Shown in pieces: positions 1 to 6,399 of a stretch of 7,508 nt of DNA. A program made the position numbers and the translations under genes. The stretch is taken from assembly GCA_030593155.1 (NCBI GenBank), contig JAUVHT010000036.1:1-7508 (forward strand), read 5' to 3'. The notes under the pieces are model-generated. The model ran no database searches. It had not been told where the DNA came from and saw nothing but the letters and a program-made list of their open reading frames with translations. Position 1 is the stretch's first letter, and every line of letters begins with the position of its first letter. The stretch is from Candidatus Bathyarchaeota archaeon. Lineage in GTDB: Archaea > Thermoproteota > Bathyarchaeia > TCS64.

Positions 1-165
1 CCGCACCTCTTCGGTCTCGGTTCTCACTGTCGTTACGCTGGTAGCATAGTAAGTCACGACGGCTGCGAGTAGTATCGTTACAACCAGTAATATCAGCGTG
101 GATACGACTTCACTCAGTCCTCTCTTTCTATCTATGGGTCTAACCACTTTTCGACCCCCATACAT
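1..165 (-). CDS. type IV pilin / archaellin-like protein, N-terminal part (runs off window)
   Basis: Partial gene read on the minus strand; its C-terminal part lies beyond position 1. The 55 visible residues begin with a basic leader (MYGGRKVVRPIDRKRG) followed by LSEVVSTLILLVVTILLAAV. A charged leader ending in K-R-G before a roughly 20-residue hydrophobic stretch is the class III signal peptide of archaeal pilins and archaellins; PibD/FlaK-type peptidase would cut after G16, and Glu at mature position 3 is typical. The hydrophobic helix would form the filament core, so the product should be a surface filament subunit or pseudopilin. The start at 165 has GGGAG six to seven bases upstream; an in-frame ATG at 189 would add eight residues and lacks such a site. 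Which filament it belongs to (adhesion pilus, archaellum, other) cannot be told from this part. The family call is confident; the start is less so. Confidence 0.82.
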   Translation of the reverse strand, partial: MYGGRKVVRPIDRKRGLSEVVSTLILLVVTILLAAVVTYYATSVTTVRTETEEVR

Positions 166-170
166 GGGGG
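155..170 (-). promoter_or_regulatory. inverted repeat around the pilin start codon
   Basis: The sequence CCCCCATACATGGGGG (plus strand) has 7-bp inverted arms around AC. In the pilin mRNA this reads CCCCC-AUGUAU-GGGGG, which could fold into a 5-bp G:C hairpin presenting the proposed AUG in its loop, just after the GGGAG ribosome-binding candidate. It may affect initiation; no function is shown. Confidence 0.35.
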
Positions 171-232
171 CTCCCAGCACGGATATCATACTTTGTGTGT
201 AGTCCAGATCTACAGAAATGGTCCATAACAAG

Positions 233-265
233 GAACCTGTTCTGAAGACTGGAACGATAGAACAG
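233..265. promoter_or_regulatory. cluster of GAAC/GTTC half-sites, operator candidate upstream of the pilin gene
   Basis: GAACCTGTTC (233-242) is a palindrome with two central bases. Further GAAC copies lie at 252-255 and 260-263. CTGTTCT (237-243) and AGAACAG (259-265) form a 7-bp inverted repeat with a 15-bp spacer. The cluster lies 70-100 bp before the pilin start, where a transcription factor could act. Binding is inference. Confidence 0.3.
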
Positions 266-267
266 AT

Positions 268-284
268 AAAAAATACATTAAAAA
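268..284 (-). terminator. oligo-T terminator of the M28 peptidase gene
   Basis: On the minus strand, about 40-60 nt after the M28 stop codon, the sequence carries a run of five T (284-280) and a run of six T (273-268). Archaeal RNA polymerase commonly terminates at such T tracts without needing a hairpin, and no hairpin directly precedes them. It fits the end of the M28 transcript before the next minus-strand gene. Confidence 0.45.
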
Positions 285-302
285 CGGGAAATTATGATAA
301 TA

Positions 303-316
303 AATGTATAAATTTT
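303..316 (-). promoter_or_regulatory. TATA-like box, possible promoter of the pilin gene
   Basis: The minus strand reads AAATTTATACATTT here, a good archaeal TATA match. Initiation about 25 bp downstream would give a leader of roughly 110-120 nt to the pilin start, long for an archaeon, and would have to read through the T tracts at 268-284. A weaker closer box may be used instead, so the assignment is tentative. Confidence 0.25.
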
Positions 317-325
317 CGAATGCAA

Positions 326-1627
326 TTAAGGAGGAGTCCTGAGGCGATCCTTGTAGTATTTCTCGATCTCCTCTTGGAGCTTATCAGGGATCTTCCTATC
401 GAAGGGGAATGCGGCGGCTTCAGCCACATATCTGGTTAAGAAGAGCTCAACGAACTCCCCCTGTACCTGCAATGCTTCTGGGTTCAACCATCGGATCGTG
501 TCCTCTGTGCTGTGCATCATGATGTCGATTCCGGCTTTCCTGGAGAAGCTGACGCTGGGGACTCCGACGCTGGACAGGGGGGTCCCATCTGAGGAGTAGA
601 CCGTCTCCTTCACGTCGTATACGGTACCAACCTCTTTGGACAGGAGTTTAACTGCCGTCGTAAGCTCCGGAGGCCCAAGGATCGCTGCTGCATTTGTTCC
701 TATTAAGGCTCCGTGGACATCCAGATTCACGGCAAGTTTGATATTGTCAAGTTCGGCTTTATCGTCTGGTTTATCCTTCTTGAGTTTCTCAGCTTCTTCC
801 TTCAGGCTTCGAGCGTAGTGGTTGCTCCCCACCAAGCCCATCTCCTCGTTGCCCCAGGCGATGAATCTCAATGTCCGTTTGCTCCCCCTATCTTTGAAAA
901 CCCTGGCAAGCTCCAGGACCAAGGCCATCCCCCCGGCGTTGTCGCTGGCTCCCCGCACGTTTGGAACCGTATCGTAGTGACCCCCGATGACGATTATGTC
1001 ATCGGGTTTTTCACATCCTTCGAGCTCTCCGATGACGTTCTTCGACTTCAATTCCATGGTCTCGCTTTCGACGACAATCTTTGCTCTCTTCGCCCCAGAT
1101 TTCAGTAGTCTGACTCCGTCTTCATGGGATATGCGAACTGTGGGAAAGTTACCGTATTTCTCCCAGCGCTTTTTATCACCCCAAAGGTGTTTAGGCAGCA
1201 CTCGGGGATATGTCTCGATTCGGATGAATCCAATAGGCTTCGCTTTTGATACGAGTCCCATATTCTTCGTCTTGAAGCTGGATGTTATGACTATCTTACC
1301 GGTGATGTTTGGCTTGAGATACTCCTCATCGGTGGTCTCTAGGTAGATGAGCTCCCCTTCCACTCCCTCAGACCCTGTGTCTCCCATGAGGGTCATGGCC
1401 TCGCAATCGATCTCTTCTTCGAAGGGCTCAACAATCTTGAGACACTTGGATACAACTCTTCCTGATGATATTACGAACTCCTGTACAGAGGTCTCAAGGC
1501 CGAGGGACTCGAACTCAGAAGCGATATATTTGACAGCCTTATCCTCGGCTTCGCTTCCCCCGGGTCGTGGCCCTATCTCAACTGCCAGCTTTTCGAGATC
1601 CTTGAACGCCCGCTCTCCATTGAACAT
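326..1627 (-). CDS. M28-family zinc metallopeptidase (aminopeptidase-like)
   Basis: Predicted cytoplasmic di-zinc exopeptidase of peptidase family M28, removing N-terminal residues from peptides; exact specificity unknown. With the start chosen here it has 433 residues, normal for the family with an inserted domain. All metal and catalytic positions are visible: H217 and D219 in GGHYDT, bridging D229 in GASDNAGG, general base E261 and ligand E262 in WGNEE, D303 in VNLDVHG, and H372 in MMHSTEDT. Residues about 70-185 between the N-terminal segment and the catalytic domain resemble the PA-type insert seen in many M28 enzymes. There is no signal peptide or membrane segment. An upstream ATG at 1720 would add 31 residues (FSPWAIEKNLFYQL...), but these precede the family-like N-terminus (MFNGERAFKDLEKLAVEIGP) and span the likely TATA box, so 1627 is preferred. 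Divergent from the HEVIH gene, and probably monocistronic. Confidence 0.92.
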   Translation of the reverse strand: MFNGERAFKDLEKLAVEIGPRPGGSEAEDKAVKYIASEFESLGLETSVQEFVISSGRVVSKCLKIVEPFEEEIDCEAMTLMGDTGSEGVEGELIYLETTDEEYLKPNITGKIVITSSFKTKNMGLVSKAKPIGFIRIETYPRVLPKHLWGDKKRWEKYGNFPTVRISHEDGVRLLKSGAKRAKIVVESETMELKSKNVIGELEGCEKPDDIIVIGGHYDTVPNVRGASDNAGGMALVLELARVFKDRGSKRTLRFIAWGNEEMGLVGSNHYARSLKEEAEKLKKDKPDDKAELDNIKLAVNLDVHGALIGTNAAAILGPPELTTAVKLLSKEVGTVYDVKETVYSSDGTPLSSVGVPSVSFSRKAGIDIMMHSTEDTIRWLNPEALQVQGEFVELFLTRYVAEAAAFPFDRKIPDKLQEEIEKYYKDRLRTPP

Positions 1628-1670
1628 TTGATCTGTCGTTTTACACACCACACACCTAAATGTAAGTTGA

Positions 1671-1678
1671 TAAAATAG
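1671..1678 (-). promoter_or_regulatory. TATA-like box of the M28 peptidase gene
   Basis: The minus strand reads CCTATTTTATC around this position. Initiation about 26 bp downstream (near 1648) gives a leader of about 20 nt to the start at 1627, with no ribosome-binding sequence visible. A weaker candidate (TTACATTTAG, 1656-1665) would give an almost leaderless transcript. Both support the 1627 start over 1720. Confidence 0.4.
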
Positions 1679-1782
1679 GTTTTTCTCTATAGCCCATGGG
1701 GAGAAGCGGACAATAATCACTGCAAGTCAGTTATGATTTACAGTTAGTTGACAGATGGAAAATTTAAACGTTATAATGAGTT

Positions 1783-1824
1783 TTTCGAGAAGAATTATCG
1801 AAAGGTTTATGTTGTAGACCTTTC
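1783..1824. promoter_or_regulatory. nested inverted repeats in the divergent promoter region, operator candidate
   Basis: GAAAGGT (1800-1806) and ACCTTTC (1818-1824) form a perfect 7-bp inverted repeat, extendable by TT/AG (one G-T) around a 7-base centre. An overlapping pair TTTCGA (1783-1788) and TCGAAA (1798-1803) lies just to its left. The larger dyad ends about 14 bp before the TATA-like box of the HEVIH gene, a usual place for a regulator site. It could also fold as RNA if transcribed. No regulator is known. Confidence 0.35.
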
Positions 1825-1837
1825 TTACACCACTTCC

Positions 1838-1846
1838 CTTAAATTT
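1838..1846 (+). promoter_or_regulatory. TATA-like box of the HEVIH gene
   Basis: CTTAAATTT is centred about 33 bp before the TTG start at 1875, predicting initiation near 1868 and a leader of only a few bases. No ribosome-binding site precedes the TTG, consistent with a leaderless mRNA. Confidence 0.4.
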
Positions 1847-1874
1847 GAATCCTTCGTAACTCATTAGATACGGC

Positions 1875-2621
1875 TTGTTAAGGCGGAGGGAGCTGACCTC
1901 CGAAGACGTGCGGAGGCTCGTCTTCGACTCCATTGGGCTCATCGCTGAGGCCCAGGAAAAGCTCGATCTGCCGATATGTCTGCACCTGGACCACACACGT
2001 GAACTTTTGATAACTGGGAGGTTCTTTGCGAGGCCCCTGCCAAGGAAATGCGTAGGGTTGTACCATATGGCCTATGGAGCCTTCGATCCTCCGGCGAGCA
2101 TCACCCTCGACAGCAGGATTCCCTTCTGCGACAGGCCCCTCAATATCCCCGAGGTGCCCGAGACATTGGCGTATTACACGGCCACTCACGAGGTGATCCA
2201 CGCCGACGACCATGTAGGCGGGGACCGGATGTTCACGGCGACTAGGGATCATATCCTTGACGATCACAAGGACAAGCTTGTGAAGGGCATGAAGATCATA
2301 GAGGGGAGTGATGACCGCTGCGGCATCGGGTCTTACGACGATCTAGCCGGTCTATGGGCGATGCAGTACGTCGACATGATCACTCACTACAGGGCGTATG
2401 TCGTCCTCAGGCACAGGGGATTCCCCAAGCTCGACTTTGTCTGGGATCATATGCAGAACGATTTCTTCCCCCCCAATCTTCTCACTAGGATCGAGAGGGA
2501 GAAAGATACGAGGTACATCTTCGAGGGTATCATCGAGCAGATGGGAGAATACTGTCTCATCGACGCCCTGATGGAGTCATCGAGCATCGGTAAAAGGGCC
2601 GTCTGCAGGTACACTGTCTGA
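1875..2621 (+). CDS. unrecognised protein with HEVIH zincin-type motif (predicted metallopeptidase-like)
   Basis: I do not recognise this 248-residue family. Its centre carries TATHEVIHADDHVGG, with H105, E106 and H109 forming an HExxH motif as in zincin metalloproteases, followed at once by D111, D112 and H113. A likely beta strand (PASITLDSR, residues 73-81) and then a helix leading into HEVIH (from about residue 95) match the edge-strand plus active-site-helix layout of zincins. A third zinc ligand is not certain; candidates are H113, D125/H126, D129/D130/H131, and D167 or H171 in the helix QYVDMITHYRAY. There is no signal peptide or membrane segment, so it should be cytoplasmic. The start is TTG at 1875: an in-frame stop lies at 1857-1859, no ATG occurs before the conserved-looking core, and the TATA-like box fits. 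Ligase begins 53 nt downstream but has its own TATA-like box. A hairpin-capable CGGAGG/CCTCCG pair (1884-1889/1897-1902) sits inside the first codons. The zinc-hydrolase role is inferred from the motif only. Confidence 0.85.
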   Translation: MLRRRELTSEDVRRLVFDSIGLIAEAQEKLDLPICLHLDHTRELLITGRFFARPLPRKCVGLYHMAYGAFDPPASITLDSRIPFCDRPLNIPEVPETLAYYTATHEVIHADDHVGGDRMFTATRDHILDDHKDKLVKGMKIIEGSDDRCGIGSYDDLAGLWAMQYVDMITHYRAYVVLRHRGFPKLDFVWDHMQNDFFPPNLLTRIEREKDTRYIFEGIIEQMGEYCLIDALMESSSIGKRAVCRYTV

Positions 2622-2637
2622 AGTCTTGCAGAACAGG

Positions 2638-2643
2638 TTTATA
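2638..2643 (+). promoter_or_regulatory. TATA box of DNA ligase
   Basis: TTTATA within AGGTTTATACTC is an excellent archaeal TATA box with purines upstream (GAACAGG) as a BRE candidate. Its centre is about 34 bp before the ATG at 2675, so the ligase mRNA should have a leader under 10 nt. It suggests ligase is transcribed independently of the HEVIH gene even though the two are close. Confidence 0.55.
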
Positions 2644-2674
2644 CTCGTGGTGCGTTACAGGTTTTTGATTCAAG

Positions 2675-4426
2675 ATGCTCTATGCCACCCTTATTGAGAC
2701 CTATGAGCGTCTAGAGGCTACATCCAAGAGGCTGGAGATGACCGTCATCCTCGCCGACCTTCTCAGGGATGCCAAGCCCGACGAGCTAGAGAAGGCCATC
2801 TACCTCACACAGGGAAAGATCCACCCAGATTGGAAAGGGGAGCCCGAGATAGGGATGGCGGAGAGGATGATCATCGACACAATCGTCCAGGCCTCCGGGC
2901 TTCAAAAGGCTGATGTGGAGGCCGTTCTGGCGGAGAAGGGAGACATCGGCTTGGCGGCAGAGAGCGCCCTCAGGGGAAAGCGTCAGGCCATGCTTGGGTC
3001 CAAGCAGCTCACCGTCTCCGACATCTACAAGACCCTAGATATGATCGCCAAAGAATCGGGGAAGGGCAGTAGCGGGCGAAAGGTTGACAGGCTCGTTACT
3101 ACCATGGTCAACATCTCTCCCGTTGGAGCCCGATACCTTGCGAGGACGGTTGACGGGGCCCTGAGGCTGGGGGTCGGGGACATGACGATTCTCGACGCAT
3201 TGGCCCTCGGGTACACAGGATCTGCAGAGAATCGTGGAATGCTTGAGAGGGCATACAACCTTACCAGCGACCTCGGGTATGTCGCCCGCACCCTCGCGGA
3301 GGACGGGCTCGGTGCTCTGCAGGATGTCCACGTGGTTGTAGGTAAACCCATCAGGATGATGTTAGCGCAGCGTCTGTCTACACCCAAGGAGATAATCGAA
3401 AAGCTTGTGAGCTGCTCTGCCGAGTACAAGCTAGACGGGGAAAGGTTCCAGATCCACAAGAAAGGCGACGATGTCCAGATCTTCTCCAGACGGTTGGAGA
3501 ACATAACCCGGATGTACCCCGACGCTGTAGAGATGACCCTCAACCTTGTGAGGGCGGAGGAGGCCATCCTAGAGGGAGAAGCCGTCGCCATAGATCCTGA
3601 GACAGGGGCGATGAAGCCCTTCCAGACATTGATGCAGCGCAGGAGGAAGTACAGGATCGAGGAGATGATGGAAAAACTCCCGATCGCAGTCTTCCTGTTC
3701 GAGTGCCTTTACGCCGACGGCGAGGACCTCACGGTGAAGCCCTATCCAGTCCGCAGACAAAGGCTCATCGATATCATCGAGGAAACAGAGCGGTACAAGC
3801 CTGTCAGGTCTATGGTTACATCCGATGTTACGGAGCTGTACGCCTTCTTCGAAGAGGCCCTGTCGGAGGGGACGGAGGGGCTGATAGTGAAGTCCACGGC
3901 CGAGGACTCCATTTATCGGGCTGGGGCTCGATCTTGGCTCTGGGTGAAGCTTAAGGCCAGCTACCAGAGCAAGATGGTGGATACGGTCGATCTGGTAGTT
4001 GTAGGCGCCTTCCATGGACGGGGGAGGCGGGCCGGGAGCTATGGCTCACTGCTCGGCGCAGTTTACGACCACGAGGAGGATGTGTTCAGGACCATATGCA
4101 AGGTGGGATCCGGTTTCACCGATGAGGATCTGGCGAACATCCCCAAGATGTTGGAGGAGTATCGGCACGAGGGGAAGCATCCCAGGGTGGACTCTCTGAT
4201 GGAGGCCGAGGTCTGGTTCAGCCCAGGGGTGGTCATGGAGGTGCTCGGGGACGAGCTGACTCTGAGCCCGGTCCACACTGCGGCCTTCGACGTGCTTAGG
4301 AAGGACTCGGGCATCGCAGTCAGGTTCCCCCGCTTCCAGAGGTGGAGGGAGGACAAGGCATCAGAGAACGCCACCCTTGTGAGCGAGGTGGTGGACATGT
4401 ACAAAGCCCAGATGAAGACCTTCTGA
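2675..4426 (+). CDS. lig: ATP-dependent DNA ligase, archaeal replicative type
   Basis: Seals nicks in duplex DNA during Okazaki fragment joining and repair, using ATP to form an enzyme-AMP intermediate. The 583 residues match the family's usual length of about 550-600. Domain order: N-terminal DNA-binding domain (about 1-220), adenylation domain (about 225-430), C-terminal OB-fold (about 430-583). Nucleotidyltransferase motifs are intact: motif I EYKLDGER with adenylated K252, motif III FSRRLEN (270-276), IIIa FLFECLY (340-346), IV EGLIVKS (401-407), V WVKLK (423-427), and the C-terminal FPRFQRWREDK (551-561) as motif VI. At about 104-108 (QAMLG), where some archaeal ligases carry a QKSFF-like PCNA-binding sequence, the aromatic pair is missing. 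The ATG at 2675 follows a strong TATA box and gives the expected N-terminus (MLYATLIETYERLEAT). Flanked by the HEVIH gene and an M20 hydrolase, neither obviously linked to replication. Confidence 0.97.
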   Translation: MLYATLIETYERLEATSKRLEMTVILADLLRDAKPDELEKAIYLTQGKIHPDWKGEPEIGMAERMIIDTIVQASGLQKADVEAVLAEKGDIGLAAESALRGKRQAMLGSKQLTVSDIYKTLDMIAKESGKGSSGRKVDRLVTTMVNISPVGARYLARTVDGALRLGVGDMTILDALALGYTGSAENRGMLERAYNLTSDLGYVARTLAEDGLGALQDVHVVVGKPIRMMLAQRLSTPKEIIEKLVSCSAEYKLDGERFQIHKKGDDVQIFSRRLENITRMYPDAVEMTLNLVRAEEAILEGEAVAIDPETGAMKPFQTLMQRRRKYRIEEMMEKLPIAVFLFECLYADGEDLTVKPYPVRRQRLIDIIEETERYKPVRSMVTSDVTELYAFFEEALSEGTEGLIVKSTAEDSIYRAGARSWLWVKLKASYQSKMVDTVDLVVVGAFHGRGRRAGSYGSLLGAVYDHEEDVFRTICKVGSGFTDEDLANIPKMLEEYRHEGKHPRVDSLMEAEVWFSPGVVMEVLGDELTLSPVHTAAFDVLRKDSGIAVRFPRFQRWREDKASENATLVSEVVDMYKAQMKTF

Positions 4427-4432
4427 GGCAAG

Positions 4433-4440
4433 AATTATAG
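4433..4440 (+). promoter_or_regulatory. TATA-like box of the M20 hydrolase gene
   Basis: AATTATAG lies just after the ligase stop codon and is centred about 24 bp before the ATG at 4461, so transcription could begin at or near that start codon (leaderless). If initiation falls slightly later, the in-frame ATG at 4473 would be used. Confidence 0.4.
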
Positions 4441-4460
4441 CATCCATTTCACCACCCATT

Positions 4461-5636
4461 ATGGAAGCCGAGATGACTGAGGGTCTTCTATCCAAGCTTG
4501 ATGAAAGGTACACGTTGAGGCGTCTCCAAGAGATGATCTCCATCAATTCCGTCGTGGGGCGGGAAGGGGAGCTGGCCGAGTACTTGCGGGGGGAGCTGGA
4601 GGCTCTGGGTCTGAGGTGCGAGGTTGAGGTGGTGGAGCCCGGCAGGCCAAACGTCTACGCCAAGCTGGAGGGCGATGGACCGGGGAAGAGACTCAACTTC
4701 AACGGGCACACCGACACAGTGCCTGTGGTCGATGGCTGGGATACCGATCCTTTCACGCCCGTTGTCAGGGATGGGCGAGTCTACGGTCTAGGGGCATGCG
4801 ACATGAAGGGGGGGATTGCCTGCACTCTCGACATGATCAGGGCGTTCGCCGAATCCGGGCATCCCTTCAATGGGGAACTTTCATTCTCGGGTGTCATAGA
4901 CGAGGAGGCCTACGGGAAGGGGGCTAAGGCCATGCTCAAGACAGATTATGGAAAGGTGGACGCGATCGTCTTGGCCGAGCCCTATCCGGGTGATGAGACA
5001 AAACCCATCCCCCTGGGGATTACGGGTAAAATCCTTTACGATGTTCACGTGAAAGGGAAGGCGGCTCACGGCTTCAGGCCCCACCTCGGGATAAACGCGA
5101 TTGAGGATGCCGGTAAGATCTTGACGAACCTTGACAAGCTCGAGTTCAAAGAGCACCCTGATTTCGGTACCGGTAATTACTGCACGCTGAAGATTGAGGG
5201 GGGTTACGAGATCTACTCCGTCATCGTGCCCGCCAGTTGCCGCTTCGAAGTGAACAGGCTGCTGGTTCCTGGGGAGACCGTGCAGACGGCGATAGATGAC
5301 ATGGAGAGGCTGATCGGTACGCTTGGGCTGCAATCAGAGGTCGAGGTAAGAACCAAGCCTCCTAGATATGAGGCCTACGTCATGGAGAAGGACGAGGAGA
5401 TCATCCGGGTCTTCGACCCTGTGTATAGGGAGGTGATGGGCGTGGAGCCCCACTATGAATATGCGTCCGGGATCACGGACGCTAACATCTTCGCTGGAGA
5501 GGGTGACATACCCTGCCTCCATCTGGGGCCACAGAGGGGGGGCGCCCACCAGAAGAACGAACACGTGCTGTTGGACTGGCTCCCCCCCATGTCCAAGATG
5601 TACGCACTTATCGCGGCGCGCTTCCTAGGTGGTTGA
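4461..5636 (+). CDS. M20-family metallohydrolase, ArgE/DapE-like
   Basis: Di-zinc amidohydrolase of family M20, the group containing acetylornithine deacetylase, succinyl-diaminopimelate desuccinylase and carboxypeptidases; the substrate cannot be chosen from sequence alone. At 391 residues it is normal length. The active site is complete: H83 and D85 in NGHTDTVP, bridging D114 in GACDMKGG, catalytic E148 and ligand E149 in DEEA, ligand E173 in LAEP, and H363 in GAHQKNE. Residues about 190-300 form the lid/dimerisation domain, including H203 in AAHG, which in this family reaches into the partner active site. No signal peptide is present. Two in-frame ATGs (4461 and 4473) differ by four residues; 4461 is chosen, with little evidence to separate them. 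It starts 34 nt after ligase, and the tRNA-binding gene starts 36 nt after it. With no arginine or lysine biosynthesis genes nearby, a peptide or acyl-amino-acid role is as likely as biosynthesis. Confidence 0.93.
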   Translation: MEAEMTEGLLSKLDERYTLRRLQEMISINSVVGREGELAEYLRGELEALGLRCEVEVVEPGRPNVYAKLEGDGPGKRLNFNGHTDTVPVVDGWDTDPFTPVVRDGRVYGLGACDMKGGIACTLDMIRAFAESGHPFNGELSFSGVIDEEAYGKGAKAMLKTDYGKVDAIVLAEPYPGDETKPIPLGITGKILYDVHVKGKAAHGFRPHLGINAIEDAGKILTNLDKLEFKEHPDFGTGNYCTLKIEGGYEIYSVIVPASCRFEVNRLLVPGETVQTAIDDMERLIGTLGLQSEVEVRTKPPRYEAYVMEKDEEIIRVFDPVYREVMGVEPHYEYASGITDANIFAGEGDIPCLHLGPQRGGAHQKNEHVLLDWLPPMSKMYALIAARFLGG

Positions 5637-5639
5637 AGA

Positions 5640-5648
5640 TTTAAAAAC
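5640..5648 (+). promoter_or_regulatory. TATA box of the tRNA-binding-domain gene
   Basis: TTTAAAAAC, preceded by purine-rich GAAGA as a BRE candidate, begins four bases after the M20 stop codon. Its centre is about 29 bp before the GTG at 5673, predicting initiation close to that start codon. Confidence 0.5.
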
Positions 5649-5672
5649 TATTATGGAGATTGAAGGTGCAAG

Positions 5673-6008
5673 GTGTCTGAATTGAGTGAGGTGTCTTTCA
5701 AGGATTTCAAGAAGCTCGACATCCGAATCGGGACGGTTGCTGAGGTCGAGCAGGTTCCCGGCTCCGATAAGCTGTACAAGCTGCAAGTCGACATGGGGGA
5801 TGAGACTCGCCAGATCGTCACGGGCCTCGTCGACTACTATTCATCTGAGGAGCTCAAGGGTAAAGTCATCGCGGTGATGACCAATCTCAAGCCCGCGAAA
5901 ATTTTCGGGCAGTGGTCATATGGCATGTTACTGGCAGCCGAGTATGGGGATAAACTCGCGCTCCTCACAACGGATCGTGAGATACCCAACGGGGCAAAGG
6001 TCACTTGA
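5673..6008 (+). CDS. stand-alone tRNA-binding domain protein (MetRS C-terminal / CsaA-like OB fold)
   Basis: A 111-residue protein that is almost entirely one EMAP-II/Arc1p-type tRNA-binding OB-fold domain. Family hallmarks are visible: FKKLDIRIGTVAEVEQVPGS (residues 12-31), DKLYKLQVDMG, RQIVTGL (46-52), YYSSEELKGK, NLKPAKIFG (71-79), and GMLLAAE near the C-terminus. It closely resembles the C-terminal appendix of methionyl-tRNA synthetase, which in many archaea is encoded separately and binds tRNA non-specifically to help the synthetase; CsaA-type chaperone-like proteins share the fold. Either role is possible, and no synthetase gene is in view. It has no catalytic domain, signal peptide or membrane segment. 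The GTG start is supported by the TATA box and by the domain beginning within ten residues; GAAGGTG a few bases upstream could also serve as a ribosome-binding site. Confidence 0.92.
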   Translation: MSELSEVSFKDFKKLDIRIGTVAEVEQVPGSDKLYKLQVDMGDETRQIVTGLVDYYSSEELKGKVIAVMTNLKPAKIFGQWSYGMLLAAEYGDKLALLTTDREIPNGAKVT

Positions 6009-6017
6009 CAATTCAGA

Positions 6018-6052
6018 TTTTGATTAACTGTCTTTCTTCGATGTTATTTCTT
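6018..6052 (+). terminator. T-rich terminator region after the tRNA-binding gene
   Basis: Within 45 nt after the stop codon are TTTT (6018-6021), TCTTTCTTC (6031-6039) and TTATTTCTT (6044-6052), with no clear hairpin. Such pyrimidine/T-rich stretches are where archaeal RNA polymerase tends to terminate. The exact point is unknown. Confidence 0.3.
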
Positions 6053-6348
6053 AATTAAATATTTATTGAGTGAACACCGCCTCCAAATTAGATATGAAAG
6101 TATGTGGTTTATACGATTTATTTTAATTAAACAAAAATAATCATAGAAGGGTAGATTTGGATATTAAATTTTCAACGCCTTTCATGGTGTGACGTGATAT
6201 GGTCTGTCATTTCTATGTGATTCTATGATGACCTAATAAATCTCAGAAGATGCCACTCAAAACATCAAGACTCTGGATGAAAAGAGTGAAGAAATCTGAA
6301 TGTTACCTAGAAAAACTGTTTAAGACTTGGGTGCCACACAAAAAGATA

Positions 6349-6355
6349 GATATAC
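6349..6355 (+). promoter_or_regulatory. TATA-like box of the RAM-domain gene
   Basis: GATATAC, in AAAAGATAGATATACTC, predicts initiation near 6377 and a leader of about 20 nt. Unlike most genes here, this leader has room for a ribosome-binding sequence, AAGGGTG (6387-6393), placed 3-6 nt before the ATG pair at 6397/6400. Confidence 0.5.
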
Positions 6356-6399
6356 TCTCTGGCATTTTATCTTAACAGGAATCAATAAGGGTGTGGATG

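Larger units (their letters stand above)
6009..6399. other. AT-rich intergenic region, essentially non-coding
   Basis: A gap much richer in A+T than its neighbours. It holds a T-rich terminator area at its left end, two TTAATTAA palindromes (near 6052 and 6123), and the promoter of the RAM gene at its right end. The only ATG-started reading frame I noticed is 6250-6375 (41 residues, lysine-rich, e.g. LWMKRVKKSECYLEKLF). It has no ribosome-binding site, its codon use differs from its neighbours, and it overlaps the next promoter, so I do not call it a gene. I see no tRNA, RNA hairpin of note, transposon end or CRISPR repeat here. It may be remnant DNA. Confidence 0.6.

Noticed and set aside
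218..439. 73-residue plus-strand reading frame
   Set aside because: Its second half is antisense to the M28 coding region and its first half lies in the AT-rich spacer; no protein-like features or start signals.
1628..1720. N-terminal extension of the M28 peptidase from an upstream ATG, including a CxxC
   Set aside because: The 31 extra residues do not look like the family, precede the normal N-terminus and span the likely promoter.
1878..2267. 129-residue minus-strand reading frame opposite the HEVIH gene
   Set aside because: The plus frame has a coherent zincin-like motif pattern and promoter; the antisense frame has neither.
3025..3591. Long minus-strand reading frame (188 residues) inside ligase
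   Set aside because: Antisense shadow of a clearly real, motif-complete ligase gene; serine- and arginine-rich composition typical of shadows.
6250..6375. 41-residue lysine-rich reading frame in the AT-rich gap
   Set aside because: No ribosome-binding site or clear promoter, codon use unlike neighbouring genes, and it overlaps the TATA-like box of the RAM gene. It resembles no family I know.
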